Part shown: piece after piece, positions 49,012-57,953 of the stretch | Position numbering within the stretch: the first letter of the stretch is position 1 | How the letters are laid out: every line of letters begins with the position of its first letter | NCBI GenBank assembly: GCA_017503375.1 | Contig: JAFVTF010000025.1 | Span: 1-64,000 of the forward strand | Length of the DNA stretch: 64,000 bases | Source: Lentisphaeria bacterium | Lineage (GTDB): Bacteria > Verrucomicrobiota > Lentisphaeria > Victivallales > UBA1829 | Direction: 5' to 3' | Notes under the pieces: generated by a model | Seen by the model: only the letters and a program-made list of their open reading frames with translations | What the model was told of the DNA's origin: nothing | The model's database searches: none | Program-made: the position numbers and the translations under genes

Positions 49012-49028
49012 ATATTATGTCATAATAT
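49012..49028. promoter_or_regulatory. 17-bp palindrome between ruvB and tkt
   Basis: ATATTATG-T-CATAATAT has perfect 8-bp arms around one central base. It lies between the divergent starts and could be an operator or part of overlapping promoters. Confidence 0.4.
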
Positions 49029-49089
49029 TAAGTAAAGTATATCTTTTCCGTGAAAAGTCAACCTCTAAACAAAAATTTAAGGAGAGAAA

Positions 49090-51084
49090 ATGTCTTGTAG
49101 CAAGTCATTGAAGCTGGCAGCAGACACAGTCCGCCTGCTTTCCGCAGAATGTGTGCAGAAAGCAAAATCCGGTCATCCCGGTATGCCTATGGGAACCGCA
49201 GATGTTGCGTTCACCCTCTGGTACAACCACATGAAACACAATCCGAAGAACCCCCAGTGGCTCGGCCGCGACCGCTTTGTCCTCTCTGCAGGACATGGTT
49301 CTATGCTGATCTACAGCCTTCTTCACCTCTTCGGCTATGGTTTGACCATGGACGATCTGAAGCAGTTCCGTCAGTGGGAAAGCTTGACCCCCGGACATCC
49401 GGAATATGGTCACACACGCGGTGTTGAAGTCACCACCGGTCCCCTCGGAACAGGTTTTGCTTCCGGTATCGGTATGGCTGTCGCTGCAAAACGTTTCGGC
49501 GCAGTGACCGGTCTTGCTGATGCAGGTCTTCTCGATGGCAAAATCTACATCATCGCCGGTGACGGCTGTATGATGGAAGGTGTTACCCACGAAGCAGCAT
49601 CCTTCGCCGGCAACCAGAAACTCGACAACGTCGTTGTTTTCTATGATGACAACCGCATCTCTATTGAAGGCGACACCGCTATCACCTTCACCGAAAACAC
49701 CGCTCTCCGCTTTGAAGCATATGGCTGGCGCGTCCTCCGCATCAAAAATGCAAACGATGTTGCAGAAGTTGATGCAGTTCTTGCACAGGCTAAAGTTTCT
49801 GACGGCAGACCGACATTCGTTGTTTGCACAAGCGTCATCGGATTCGGTTCTCCCGCTAAGGCTGGTAAAGCAAACTCCCATGGTGAACCCCTCGGAGTTG
49901 ATGAACTCGCAGCCACCAAGAAGAACCTCGGTTTCCCCGAAACAGAATTCTACATCCCCGCAGAAGTTTCCGAAATGGTCAACGCCCGCGTTGCTGAACT
50001 GGAAAAAGAAGCAGCTGCATGGGATGCAAAATATCAGGCATTCATCGAAGCAAACCCCGAAAAGGCAAAGCTCATCGCAGCTCTGCTGAACAAAGAACTC
50101 CCCGCAGACCTGGAAGCACAGCTCGCTGCTGCAGCTCCTGTCGAAAAGCCGGTCGCAACCCGCGCTTCCAGCGGAACGGTTCTCCAGAAACTCGCAGAAC
50201 TCATGCCCTCTCTCTTCGGCGGATCTGCTGACCTTTCTCCCTCCACCAAGACCGATATCAAGAATGCAGGCAGCTTCTCCGCTGAAAACCGCGAAGGCCG
50301 CAACCTCCATTACGGTGTCCGTGAAATGGCTATGGGATGCATGGGCAACGGTATCGCTCTCTATGGCGGATTCGTTCCCTACACCAGCACATTCTTCGTG
50401 TTCTCCGACTTCATGAAACCTGCCGTCCGTCTGGCATGTCTCCAGAAGATCCCCTCAATCTACGTCTTCACTCACGACAGCTTCTATGTCGGCGAAGATG
50501 GACCCACCCACGAACCCATCGAACAGCTCGCTATGCTCCGCACAATCCCCGGCATGACCGTTCTCCGTCCTGCTGAAGCAAATGAATGTGCTGCTGCATG
50601 GGCTTATGCTGCACGTGCAACCACACCGGTCGCTCTGATCCTGACCCGTCAGGACCTCGCTCCGTACTCCGCAGAAACTGCAAAACGCATCGACATCTCC
50701 AAGGGTGCTTATGTTGTTGATTGTGAAGATGGTTTTGAATACGTCCTCATCGCAACCGGTTCTGAAGTCAACCTGGCTCTCGAAGCAGCAAAACTGCTCC
50801 GTGCAGAAGGCAAGAAAGTCCGCGTTGTTTCCATGCCCTCCAGAGAACTCTTCCTGGCTCAGAGCAAGGAATATCAGGAATCCGTCATTCCGACATGCCC
50901 CTGCAAGAAGCGCGTGACCATCGAAGCCGCTTCCACCTTCGGCTGGGAAAAATTTGCCGGCGACAATGGTCTCTGCATCGGTCTGGATCACTTCGGTGCA
51001 TCTGCTCCGTACAAAGTCCTTGCTGAAAAATTCGGTTTCACACCGCAGGCTGTCGCTGACAAGATCAAAGCATTCTTTGCTTAA
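49090..51084 (+). CDS. tkt: Transketolase
   Basis: A 664-residue thiamine-diphosphate enzyme of the non-oxidative pentose phosphate pathway that transfers two-carbon units. Key blocks are [10 protein letters not shown] at the N-terminus, the ThDP-binding [19 protein letters not shown] (GDG...N, about 158-176), the pyrimidine-domain [19 protein letters not shown] and [19 protein letters not shown]. An AAGGAG site precedes the start. The gene uses C-ending codons (CTC, CCC, ATC, GCA) far more than its neighbours, which suggests translational selection for high expression. A strong terminator follows at once. Confidence 0.97.
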   Translation: MSCSKSLKLAADTVRLLSAECVQKAKSGHPGMPMGTADVAFTLWYNHMKHNPKNPQWLGRDRFVLSAGHGSMLIYSLLHLFGYGLTMDDLKQFRQWESLTPGHPEYGHTRGVEVTTGPLGTGFASGIGMAVAAKRFGAVTGLADAGLLDGKIYIIAGDGCMMEGVTHEAASFAGNQKLDNVVVFYDDNRISIEGDTAITFTENTALRFEAYGWRVLRIKNANDVAEVDAVLAQAKVSDGRPTFVVCTSVIGFGSPAKAGKANSHGEPLGVDELAATKKNLGFPETEFYIPAEVSEMVNARVAELEKEAAAWDAKYQAFIEANPEKAKLIAALLNKELPADLEAQLAAAAPVEKPVATRASSGTVLQKLAELMPSLFGGSADLSPSTKTDIKNAGSFSAENREGRNLHYGVREMAMGCMGNGIALYGGFVPYTSTFFVFSDFMKPAVRLACLQKIPSIYVFTHDSFYVGEDGPTHEPIEQLAMLRTIPGMTVLRPAEANECAAAWAYAARATTPVALILTRQDLAPYSAETAKRIDISKGAYVVDCEDGFEYVLIATGSEVNLALEAAKLLRAEGKKVRVVSMPSRELFLAQSKEYQESVIPTCPCKKRVTIEAASTFGWEKFAGDNGLCIGLDHFGASAPYKVLAEKFGFTPQAVADKIKAFFA

Positions 51085-51107
51085 TCTGCTGTCGGTTTCG
51101 ACATTCA

Positions 51108-51143
51108 ACACCCCGTGGCATCTGTTCCGGGGTGTTTTTTTTT
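51108..51143 (+). terminator. Terminator of tkt
   Basis: ACACCCCG (51108-51115) pairs with CGGGGTGT (51128-51135) and is followed by nine T. Confidence 0.9.
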
Positions 51144-51173
51144 AATTTATTTTTGTTTCAGCCTTACTCTCTT

Positions 51174-51201
51174 TTGAAATTTTATAAAACTGTGCTATAT
51201 T
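51174..51201 (+). promoter_or_regulatory. Predicted glnN promoter
   Basis: TTGAAA (51174-51179), 16-bp spacer, TATATT (51196-51201), 45 bp before the ATG. No PII or NtrC-type site was seen. Confidence 0.6.
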
Positions 51202-51246
51202 TATGAAGTATATAAATATTCAGGTGTTATTTACAGGAGCCCCATT

Positions 51247-53385
51247 ATGTTTGAAACACGTAAAGACGCTATCGCAGCTGTTGCAGCGCGTCCCGCCCTG
51301 AAATCCGGGGATGCTGTCCCCTTTGATCTGGAAACTTATGCTTCTGATGTCTTCGGCATTGATTGTATGCGCGAACGCCTGCCTAAAGGCGTTTTTCAGA
51401 AACTTTACAAGACCATCACCGAGAAATCTCCATTGGACCCCACCATTGCCGATGATGTCGCCAATGCCATGAAACGCTGGGCCATTGAAAAAGGTGCAAC
51501 CCACTTTACTCACTGGTTTCAGCCGCTGACCGGATCAACAGCAGAAAAGCATGATTCTTTTGTGGAACCGGATTCAGACGGAAAAGCAATCACTGTTTTT
51601 TCCGGAAAAAATCTGACCGTCAGTGAACCGGATGCCTCCAGTTTTCCTTCCGGCGGTTTGCGCGCAACGTTTGAAGCCCGCGGTTATACAGCATGGGACC
51701 CCACCAGTCCGGCGTTTATCAAACATCATCCGAATGGTGCAACTCTTTGTATCCCGACAGTTTTCTGTTCTTATACAGGCGAGGCTCTTGACCGGAAAAC
51801 TCCATTGCTGAAATCAATCAACGTAATCAAAAATTCTGTTGCAAGATTGATGAAATGTTTCGGCGAAGAAGGAAATGAAATCGTGACTGTCACCCTCGGT
51901 GCAGAACAGGAATATTTTCTGATCGACCGCCAGTTTTATCTTGCAAGACCGGATTTGGTTCAGGCAGGCAGAACTCTTTTCGGTGCCGCGCCTCCGAAAC
52001 ATCAGCAGCTGGATGACCATTATTTCGGTACGATTCATCCCCGTGTGCTTGCGTTCATGGGGGATGTGGAACATTCTCTCTGGAAACTTGGAATTCCGGC
52101 AAAAACCCGTCATAACGAAGCCGCTCCCGCCCAGTATGAACTTGCTCCTCTGTTTGAAGATTTGAACCTGGCATGTGATCATAACATGCTGGTTATGGAT
52201 GTGCTGAAGCAAAAGGCCTCCGAATACGGTTTTGTCTGTCTGCTTCACGAAAAACCGTTTTCCGGCGTTAACGGTTCCGGAAAACATGTGAACTGGTCCG
52301 TGAATTACGGGGATTTGAATTTGCTGAATCCGGGGTCTGACCCCCATCAGAATGCAATCTTCCTGACCACGCTCTGCGCTGTGATTCAGGCTGTTGATAA
52401 ACACGCTGACTTACTGAGAGCAACAACAGCTTCTGCCGGAAATGATCACCGTCTGGGAGCTGCTGAAGCTCCTCCGGCAATCATTTCCATCTTCCTGGGC
52501 GAACAGTTGACAGATGTGATCGAGCAGATCGAAAAAGGAAACCTCAAATCCTCCAAACATGCCGGTTTGATGAAAATCGGTGTTGACACTCTTCCGCCGC
52601 TCCCGAAAGATGCTACCGACAGAAACAGAACCAGTCCCTTTGCGTTTACCGGAAACAAGTTTGAATTCCGTGCACCTGGTTCCAGTCAGGCTTGTGCCGG
52701 GGCAAACGTGATCCTCAATACAATCGTTGCTGAAGCAATGGATGATATTTCTGCTCAGCTGGAAAAAGCCGGACGGGAAAATTTCAACGAAAAACTGCAG
52801 AAAGTTCTCCAGTCTGTCATCAAGAAACACAAGCGGGTGATTTTCAATGGTGATAACTACACAAATGACTGGCGGAAAGAAGCCGCAAGACGCGGATTGC
52901 CGAATGCTGTTTCCACTCCCGAAGCGCTGGATGCGTTCCTTGATAAAAAGAACGAACTGCTCATGGCAAAATATGGTGTTTTCACCAAAGAAGAACTCCG
53001 TTCCAGACATGATGTGTTCGTGGAAGAATATCTCCGGAAGGTGAAAATAGAAGGAGAACTTTCTCTGAATCTTGCCCGGACACTGTTCCTTCCCGCCGCC
53101 TCCAAACAGCTTGGAGCATTGGCGGAAACCATTGCCAATATGAAACAGGCCGGTTTGAAGAAAGGATGCAAGACGAATATCGCTGTTGCTGAACGGATCG
53201 GTGAATTGGCTGATGCTATTGAAGAAAGTTCAATCCGATTGGAAAAACAGATTTCTGATAATAATTGTGCAGGAATTCTGGATGAAATGCATGAGATGCG
53301 CTTGAGTGTGGATGCGCTCGAAAAACAGGTCGACGATGATTTGTGGCCTCTGCCCAAATACAGAGAAATGCTTTTCATACTTTAA
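51247..53385 (+). CDS. glnN: Glutamine synthetase type III
   Basis: A 712-residue enzyme that makes glutamine from glutamate and ammonia. The large size and sequence blocks are those of GSIII, typical of Bacteroides and other anaerobes: [18 protein letters not shown] near residue 85, [29 protein letters not shown] (catalytic Glu), [14 protein letters not shown], and the N-H-R-like [23 protein letters not shown] lies 8 bp before the start. It is followed after 15 bp by a stand-alone receiver protein and recO, so the three may form one unit. GSIII is not adenylylated like type I; control is probably transcriptional. Confidence 0.96.
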   Translation: MFETRKDAIAAVAARPALKSGDAVPFDLETYASDVFGIDCMRERLPKGVFQKLYKTITEKSPLDPTIADDVANAMKRWAIEKGATHFTHWFQPLTGSTAEKHDSFVEPDSDGKAITVFSGKNLTVSEPDASSFPSGGLRATFEARGYTAWDPTSPAFIKHHPNGATLCIPTVFCSYTGEALDRKTPLLKSINVIKNSVARLMKCFGEEGNEIVTVTLGAEQEYFLIDRQFYLARPDLVQAGRTLFGAAPPKHQQLDDHYFGTIHPRVLAFMGDVEHSLWKLGIPAKTRHNEAAPAQYELAPLFEDLNLACDHNMLVMDVLKQKASEYGFVCLLHEKPFSGVNGSGKHVNWSVNYGDLNLLNPGSDPHQNAIFLTTLCAVIQAVDKHADLLRATTASAGNDHRLGAAEAPPAIISIFLGEQLTDVIEQIEKGNLKSSKHAGLMKIGVDTLPPLPKDATDRNRTSPFAFTGNKFEFRAPGSSQACAGANVILNTIVAEAMDDISAQLEKAGRENFNEKLQKVLQSVIKKHKRVIFNGDNYTNDWRKEAARRGLPNAVSTPEALDAFLDKKNELLMAKYGVFTKEELRSRHDVFVEEYLRKVKIEGELSLNLARTLFLPAASKQLGALAETIANMKQAGLKKGCKTNIAVAERIGELADAIEESSIRLEKQISDNNCAGILDEMHEMRLSVDALEKQVDDDLWPLPKYREMLFIL

Positions 53386-53400
53386 TAAAGGGGAATGAAA

Positions 53401-53820
53401 ATGGAAGAACGGGAAAACAGACGGATGCAGCTGCCGGGCGGAACCGAAACGATTCTGATCGTGGATGACCAGGAGACTGTTTGGGATTTTCTGATCGAAG
53501 CTCTGCAGAAATTGGGGTACTCTGTCCTTCTTGCTGAGAATGGATTGGATGCCGTTGAAATTTATGAAAATAATCCCGGTCAGATTGATCTGGTGCTGCT
53601 TGATATGATCATGCCGAAACAGGGCGGACATTCCACGTTCCATAAATTGAAAGAGCTTGATCCGAACGTCAAGGTCCTGCTTTCCAGCGGGTTCGTTTCT
53701 CTGGAAGAAGTGGATGATCTTCTGAAAAACGGTGCTGCCGGATTCCTTCCGAAACCGCACCGTATCAGAGATATGGCAACGGAAATCCGCCGGATTCTGG
53801 ATGCCGGGAAAAATCAGTGA
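53401..53820 (+). CDS. Stand-alone response-regulator receiver protein
   Basis: A 139-residue protein that consists only of a CheY-like receiver domain. The acidic pocket is VDDQ, the phospho-acceptor Asp is in LVLLDMIMPKQGG (about residue 62), the Ser in VLLSSGF and the Lys in FLPKPH. The lead-in LPGGTETILIVDDQ resembles receiver domains attached to hybrid histidine kinases, so this may be a detached kinase receiver. It has no output domain. The ATG at 53401 is 8 bp after AAGGGG. It is placed between glnN and recO, overlapping the latter by 4 bp; a nitrogen-related role is only suggested by position. Confidence 0.92.
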   Translation: MEERENRRMQLPGGTETILIVDDQETVWDFLIEALQKLGYSVLLAENGLDAVEIYENNPGQIDLVLLDMIMPKQGGHSTFHKLKELDPNVKVLLSSGFVSLEEVDDLLKNGAAGFLPKPHRIRDMATEIRRILDAGKNQ

Positions 53821-54413
53821 TGAATGAAACGGATTATATCATCCTCAGAAAAACTCCGTTCAGAGAATCCAGTTTGATCGTTTCCGGAATCACTCCGGAA
53901 TTCGGCAGACTGGATTTTATTATGCGCGGATATTCTTCCGGAAAATCCGGAAAGTTCTCCGTCGCTGGATTGTTCCGGGAACTTCATATTGAATTCAAAA
54001 CAAAAAATGATGATTTCAGCGGATTGCTCTCTGCCGGAAAAATTGAACTCGTAACCAATTATGATTCCATTGCAGAAAATGTTCCCGGTTATTTATCTGC
54101 CTGCAATCTCTCACCAATGCTTTTGGCTAATACGGCTCCGATGATCCCGGTTCCGGATACCTATAAAGCGTTAAAACTTTTTTTGAACTCCATTCAGAAT
54201 GGAAAGGCACCGGAACCTTATGAATCACTGGTCTGGCTGATGCTGCTGTTTGAATCCGGGGAATTGCCCGTTCAGGAGGATAAGGCCGGTGCTTTCCTGA
54301 ATCGTCTGCTTTCCAATGTTGCATCCGGTGGAGATATCCCGGAAGATATCCCGCAATCCTATTGGAATAAATTGACAGAATGGCGGAAAGTTGTCTGCCG
54401 GAAACTCTGCTGA
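53817..54413 (+). CDS. recO: RecO-like DNA repair protein, short
   Basis: A 198-residue protein whose N-terminal part matches the RecO OB fold: ETDYIILRKTPFRESSLIVSGITPEFGRLDFIMRG. The middle helical segment (LAANTAPMIPVPDTYKALKLFLNSI) fits the RecO C-terminal domain. Typical RecO has about 240 residues and often a zinc-binding Cys set; this one is shorter and has no such cluster. RecO loads RecA on SSB-coated DNA with RecR. The ATG overlaps the receiver's stop codon. Assignment is probable, not certain. Confidence 0.75.
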   Translation: MMNETDYIILRKTPFRESSLIVSGITPEFGRLDFIMRGYSSGKSGKFSVAGLFRELHIEFKTKNDDFSGLLSAGKIELVTNYDSIAENVPGYLSACNLSPMLLANTAPMIPVPDTYKALKLFLNSIQNGKAPEPYESLVWLMLLFESGELPVQEDKAGAFLNRLLSNVASGGDIPEDIPQSYWNKLTEWRKVVCRKLC

Positions 54414-54416
54414 ATA

Positions 54417-55823
54417 TTAATCATCCAGAAGTTTGATTTTTTTCCATGCTCCGGTTTTACGCCGCCACAGCATGAGAAGTGCATCTGTTGCAATATAACA
54501 GGTGAGCAGAAGCCAGACTGCTTGAATTGTGGAATGGAAGTACATCACCAGTAAAACTGTTCCGGGCATCTGAATTCCCCATGCTGTTCCGATTCCGATG
54601 AACAACGGAACTTTTGTATCACCGGCTCCGCGCAATGCTCCCATCAGAAGAAAACGGAGTGCATCAAAAAAGTTGAAAACTGTTGCCAGCAGCAGGATGT
54701 AACGGACGATTCTGATTGTTTCCCCCATATTGATTTTTCCGGTGGAATCATTGGAGCCGAACAGATCGATCAGGAATTCCGGCTCAAAGATATAAAGAAT
54801 TCCTGTGATTGTGAGCCACGGAACCAGCATCCGGAATGATTTCGCAAAAATGGATTCTGCGGTATTCAGATCTTTTTTCCCGATATATTGTCCGGTAAGA
54901 ATTCCTGTGGCATCTGCCATTCCGAAAATCGGCATGTTTCCGACCATGTTGATACAGAGAGCGATACTTGTGGCAGCCAGCGCTTCATTTCCCAATCTTC
55001 CGATCATCATCACAACGATTGCAAAACCGATATTTCTGAGAAATCCCTGAAAACCTGCCGGAGTTCCGAAAAACAGTAACTTTTTCACAATTTCCCACCG
55101 GAATTCTTTATGAGTACGGGTTGGGTATTCGGATTGATTCACCAGTAAGAAACAAGTCAGGATCGTAAGAAACGAACAGCTGTTTGCCAGACTGTTCGCC
55201 AAACCCGCACCGAGAATTCCCAGCTCCGGGATCCCGCATTTTCCAAAAACCAGAACATAATTCAATGGCACACAAAGCAGACAGCTTGATGCTTTGATCA
55301 TTGCAAGGATTTTTGTTTTTCCCCGCCCGGTAAAGAACGCGAAAAGCGGTGTTTCCAGACAGGAAAACGCAGCACATGGAGCAACCGATAAGAAATATTC
55401 CAATTCCAGTTTTGCGATTGCCGGATCATGTCCGTTTTTGGAAAAAATCATTGGTCCCAGAAGCGGAAAGAGAAAACAAAGCAGAAATGAAATCCCGGCA
55501 CTGAAATAGAATCCGTTCCAGGATGCCCGGATGCAATTGAGTTTATCTCCGGCTCCGTGATACTGTGCCACGATCGTTGCCGTAAAACCTGTCGTGATAA
55601 GAAACAGGATCATGAAAGTGAAAAACAATTGTCCGGCGGGCATGGATGCTGCCATTTCTGCGGAGGAATGTTTGGAAAGAAAAATCCGGTTTGTGACCAT
55701 CATGACAGTGTTTGCTGCATTCAGAATGATGAATGGCCACGCAATGTGCCAGATTTCTGCATATCCGCCTTTCCCCAAAAAAGCGTCTCTGCTGAACCAC
55801 CCCTTGACAATATCTTTGAACAT
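54417..55823 (-). CDS. MATE-family efflux transporter
   Basis: A 468-residue integral membrane protein with about twelve helices in two similar halves. Family features are IWHIAWPFIILNAANTVMMVTNRIF at the start and, in the second half, LGNEALAATSIALCINMVGNMPIFGMADATGILTGQYIGKKD. MATE proteins export drugs or metabolites using sodium or proton gradients. It converges on recO with 3 bp between the stops and is divergent from rex. No linked regulator except possibly Rex. Confidence 0.92.
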   Translation of the reverse strand: MFKDIVKGWFSRDAFLGKGGYAEIWHIAWPFIILNAANTVMMVTNRIFLSKHSSAEMAASMPAGQLFFTFMILFLITTGFTATIVAQYHGAGDKLNCIRASWNGFYFSAGISFLLCFLFPLLGPMIFSKNGHDPAIAKLELEYFLSVAPCAAFSCLETPLFAFFTGRGKTKILAMIKASSCLLCVPLNYVLVFGKCGIPELGILGAGLANSLANSCSFLTILTCFLLVNQSEYPTRTHKEFRWEIVKKLLFFGTPAGFQGFLRNIGFAIVVMMIGRLGNEALAATSIALCINMVGNMPIFGMADATGILTGQYIGKKDLNTAESIFAKSFRMLVPWLTITGILYIFEPEFLIDLFGSNDSTGKINMGETIRIVRYILLLATVFNFFDALRFLLMGALRGAGDTKVPLFIGIGTAWGIQMPGTVLLVMYFHSTIQAVWLLLTCYIATDALLMLWRRKTGAWKKIKLLDD

Positions 55824-55866
55824 GATGAAAAATCCTTTTAGGCTGTCAAATATCTATGAGGCATGT

Positions 55867-55894
55867 AATGTACAGCTTTTTTTGCTTTTTTCAA
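55867..55894 (-). promoter_or_regulatory. Predicted promoter of the MATE gene
   Basis: Minus strand TTGAAA (55894-55889), 16-bp spacer, TACATT (55872-55867). Confidence 0.45.
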
Positions 55895-55925
55895 TCTCTG
55901 AAGATGATTTTTTTCTAAAAAAACA

Positions 55926-55954
55926 TTTGACTTTTCTGCAAAATGGGAGTAAAG
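55926..55954 (+). promoter_or_regulatory. Predicted rex promoter
   Basis: TTGACT (55926-55931), 17-bp spacer, TAAAGT (55949-55954). No TTGTGA-type Rex operator was seen in the gap. Confidence 0.45.
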
Positions 55955-56067
55955 TATGGCATACCGGAATTGGTCTTTTCTGACAGTAGATTGCGAGTTT
56001 ATAAAAATATGAGTTTTTCTGCCGGAGAAAGCAATGCGGTTCAACCCGGATAAAGGATGATAATGAG

Positions 56068-56715
56068 ATGAAAATTCAAAATACACCAACGATGCGCAGA
56101 ATGCCTACGTATCTGCATAAATTGTTTCAGATGCGGATGGATGGTGCGACCTCTGTTTCCTGTACAGATCTGGCGCAATACATGGGGATCGAACCGATTG
56201 TAACCCGGAAAGATATTGCAGCCACCGGATTGAAAGGGCATCGCGGTTACGGGTATCTGATCAATGAATTGATTGATGCAATTCTGGTTTACATCGGCTG
56301 GGATAAAAAAATGTCAGCGACTCTGATCGGGGCAGGGGCTCTCGGTTCCGCTCTGCTCGGTTATTCTGATTTCATTGATTACAATCTGCGGATTGAGTCT
56401 GTTTTTGATTCCGACCCGAATAAAATCGGAAGAGAAATTCACGGTCACGAAGTGTTCGATATGGAAACATTGGAACGTCGCTTGAAGAATCATCCTCCGA
56501 AGATCGGAATTCTTTGTGTTTCCAGTGTCGCTGCTCAGAAGACAGCTGATGCACTGGTCGCATTGGGGGTTCGTTATCTCTGGAACTTTGCCAATGTCTG
56601 TCTGCAGGTTCCGGAAGGTGTGATTGTTCAACGGGAAGTGATTGCCGGCGGTCTGGCTGTGCTTTCCGCTAAAATCAAAGCTCTGGAATCCGGGGAACCG
56701 ATCTCCGGAGAATAA
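56068..56715 (+). CDS. rex: Redox-sensing transcriptional repressor Rex
   Basis: A 215-residue NADH-responsive repressor. The N-terminal winged helix (about 9-75) shows MRRMPTYLHKLFQM and VSCTDLAQYMGIEPIVTRKDIA, and the Rossmann domain has LIGAGALGSALLGY (family GAGNLG), then FDSDPNKIGREIHG. Rex senses the NADH/NAD ratio and controls fermentation and respiration genes in low-oxygen organisms. Here Pro-Ile-Val-Thr-Arg-Lys-Asp replaces the more usual SPAQVRKDLA recognition-helix context. The protein is monocistronic. Confidence 0.94.
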   Translation: MKIQNTPTMRRMPTYLHKLFQMRMDGATSVSCTDLAQYMGIEPIVTRKDIAATGLKGHRGYGYLINELIDAILVYIGWDKKMSATLIGAGALGSALLGYSDFIDYNLRIESVFDSDPNKIGREIHGHEVFDMETLERRLKNHPPKIGILCVSSVAAQKTADALVALGVRYLWNFANVCLQVPEGVIVQREVIAGGLAVLSAKIKALESGEPISGE

Positions 56716-56761
56716 TGGAATCGGAAGTCTTTCCGGTATTTTTTTTGAAATAATCTCAATA

Positions 56762-56926
56762 GAGGCAATTTCAAAAGTCCAGCAAATTTTGACTGAAAAA
56801 GGATTGTTGATGAGATGAAAAAGGTAGTTTGAGTGTGGCTACTCGCAGAGTAACCACCGAAAACGCTCTATTTTCAGATCGCAACAAGAATTTTCAGGCA
56901 TTTTTGAAGACTTTTGAAATTGCCTC
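56762..56926. repeat. Family A element, copy A6 (complete, inverted, TSD AATA)
   Basis: 165 bp in the opposite orientation to the other copies, from GAGGCAATTTCAAAAGTC to GACTTTTGAAATTGCCTC, so both ends are perfect inverses over 18 bp. Flanked by AATA on both sides (56758-56761 and 56927-56930). Confidence 0.92.
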
Positions 56927-56974
56927 AATAACGGTTGTAAATTTCTCAAAATACAAAAAGGAGAGAATGATAAA

Positions 56975-57883
56975 ATGGAAAGACTTCAAGGAATCGTTCC
57001 GCCGGTTGTTACTCCGCTGAATCAATATGGAAATCTTGATTGCGATGCCCTGAAAAAACATCATGAATATCTGCTGAAACATGGAGTTTCCGGACTTTTT
57101 GTTCTTGGAACTACAGGAGAGGGTCCCGCTCTTCCTAAACGCATCAAAGAAGAGATGATCGCCCGAACGGTGGAGATTTGCAACGGAAGAGTTCCCGTCC
57201 TCGCGGGAATCAGTGCTGATGGATTGGAAGATTATTTGACCGTTGCTGATTTTGCCGCACGTCACGGAGCTTCCGGCGTTGTTGCGGCACCGCCAAGTTA
57301 CTTCCCTTATGAGCCGTGTGAATTACTGGAATTTTTCCGGATTCTTACTTTGGAACAGCCGCTTCCGGTTTATATTTACAACATGCCGGCAATGACAAAA
57401 ATCAATATGCAGCCGGATCTTCTGCTTCAGATTGCAGCTCTTCCGGGCGTGGCTGGTTATAAAGACAGTGCAGGGGATTTGAATAACTTCATTAGCGTGG
57501 CAAACGAACTGAAAAAACGTGAAGATTTCTCCCTGTTCATGGGACCCGATACGTTGTTGGGTGATGCTCTTGCCAATGGTGCATGCGGTGGTGTCAACAG
57601 CGGTGCAAATCTTGCGCCTCAGCTTTATGTCGGCAGATATCAGGCACACCTTGCCGGAGATACTGCAAAAATGCAGATGTATCAGAGTTGGATCGAAAAA
57701 TTGCAGCAGGTTTATCAATTCCGTGAAAATATCTGCTGCGGTGTGGCGGCTGGATTGAAATATGCTCTTTCCAAGCTCGATATCGTTGATAAACATTTGT
57801 GCCGTCCGGCAGTTCCAATTGATTCCGAACCTGTGATTGACCGGTTTGTAAAAGAATTTCAGCAGGAATTTTCCGCTGAATAA
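56975..57883 (+). CDS. Dihydrodipicolinate synthase / N-acetylneuraminate lyase family protein
   Basis: A 302-residue class I aldolase barrel. The pyruvate-binding motif is GTTGEGPAL (about 45-53), the catalytic Tyr lies in YIYNMPA (about 132) and the Schiff-base Lys in GYKDSAGD (about 161). The family contains DHDPS (dapA), N-acetylneuraminate lyase (nanA) and sugar-acid aldolases, which cannot be separated with confidence by eye; the neighbouring sialidase-like gene makes an NAL-type or 2-keto-sugar-acid role plausible. A family A repeat ends 48 bp upstream. It converges with the sialidase-like gene over a bidirectional terminator. Confidence 0.9.
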   Translation: MERLQGIVPPVVTPLNQYGNLDCDALKKHHEYLLKHGVSGLFVLGTTGEGPALPKRIKEEMIARTVEICNGRVPVLAGISADGLEDYLTVADFAARHGASGVVAAPPSYFPYEPCELLEFFRILTLEQPLPVYIYNMPAMTKINMQPDLLLQIAALPGVAGYKDSAGDLNNFISVANELKKREDFSLFMGPDTLLGDALANGACGGVNSGANLAPQLYVGRYQAHLAGDTAKMQMYQSWIEKLQQVYQFRENICCGVAAGLKYALSKLDIVDKHLCRPAVPIDSEPVIDRFVKEFQQEFSAE

Positions 57884-57900
57884 TGTTCAATAAACAGAAA

Positions 57901-57940
57901 AAAGCCTTGCCGGAGATCGTTTCAGGCAAGGCTTTTTTTT
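57901..57940. terminator. Bidirectional terminator
   Basis: AAAGCCTTGCC (57901-57911) pairs with GGCAAGGCTTT (57925-57935); followed by T on the right and preceded by A on the left, serving both convergent genes. Confidence 0.92.
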
Positions 57941-57953
57941 CTGAAAGTTCGGA

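Noticed and set aside
49105-50310. 401-codon minus-strand frame opposite tkt
   Set aside because: Antisense shadow produced by the biased codon use of transketolase; Cys- and Phe-rich with no domain.
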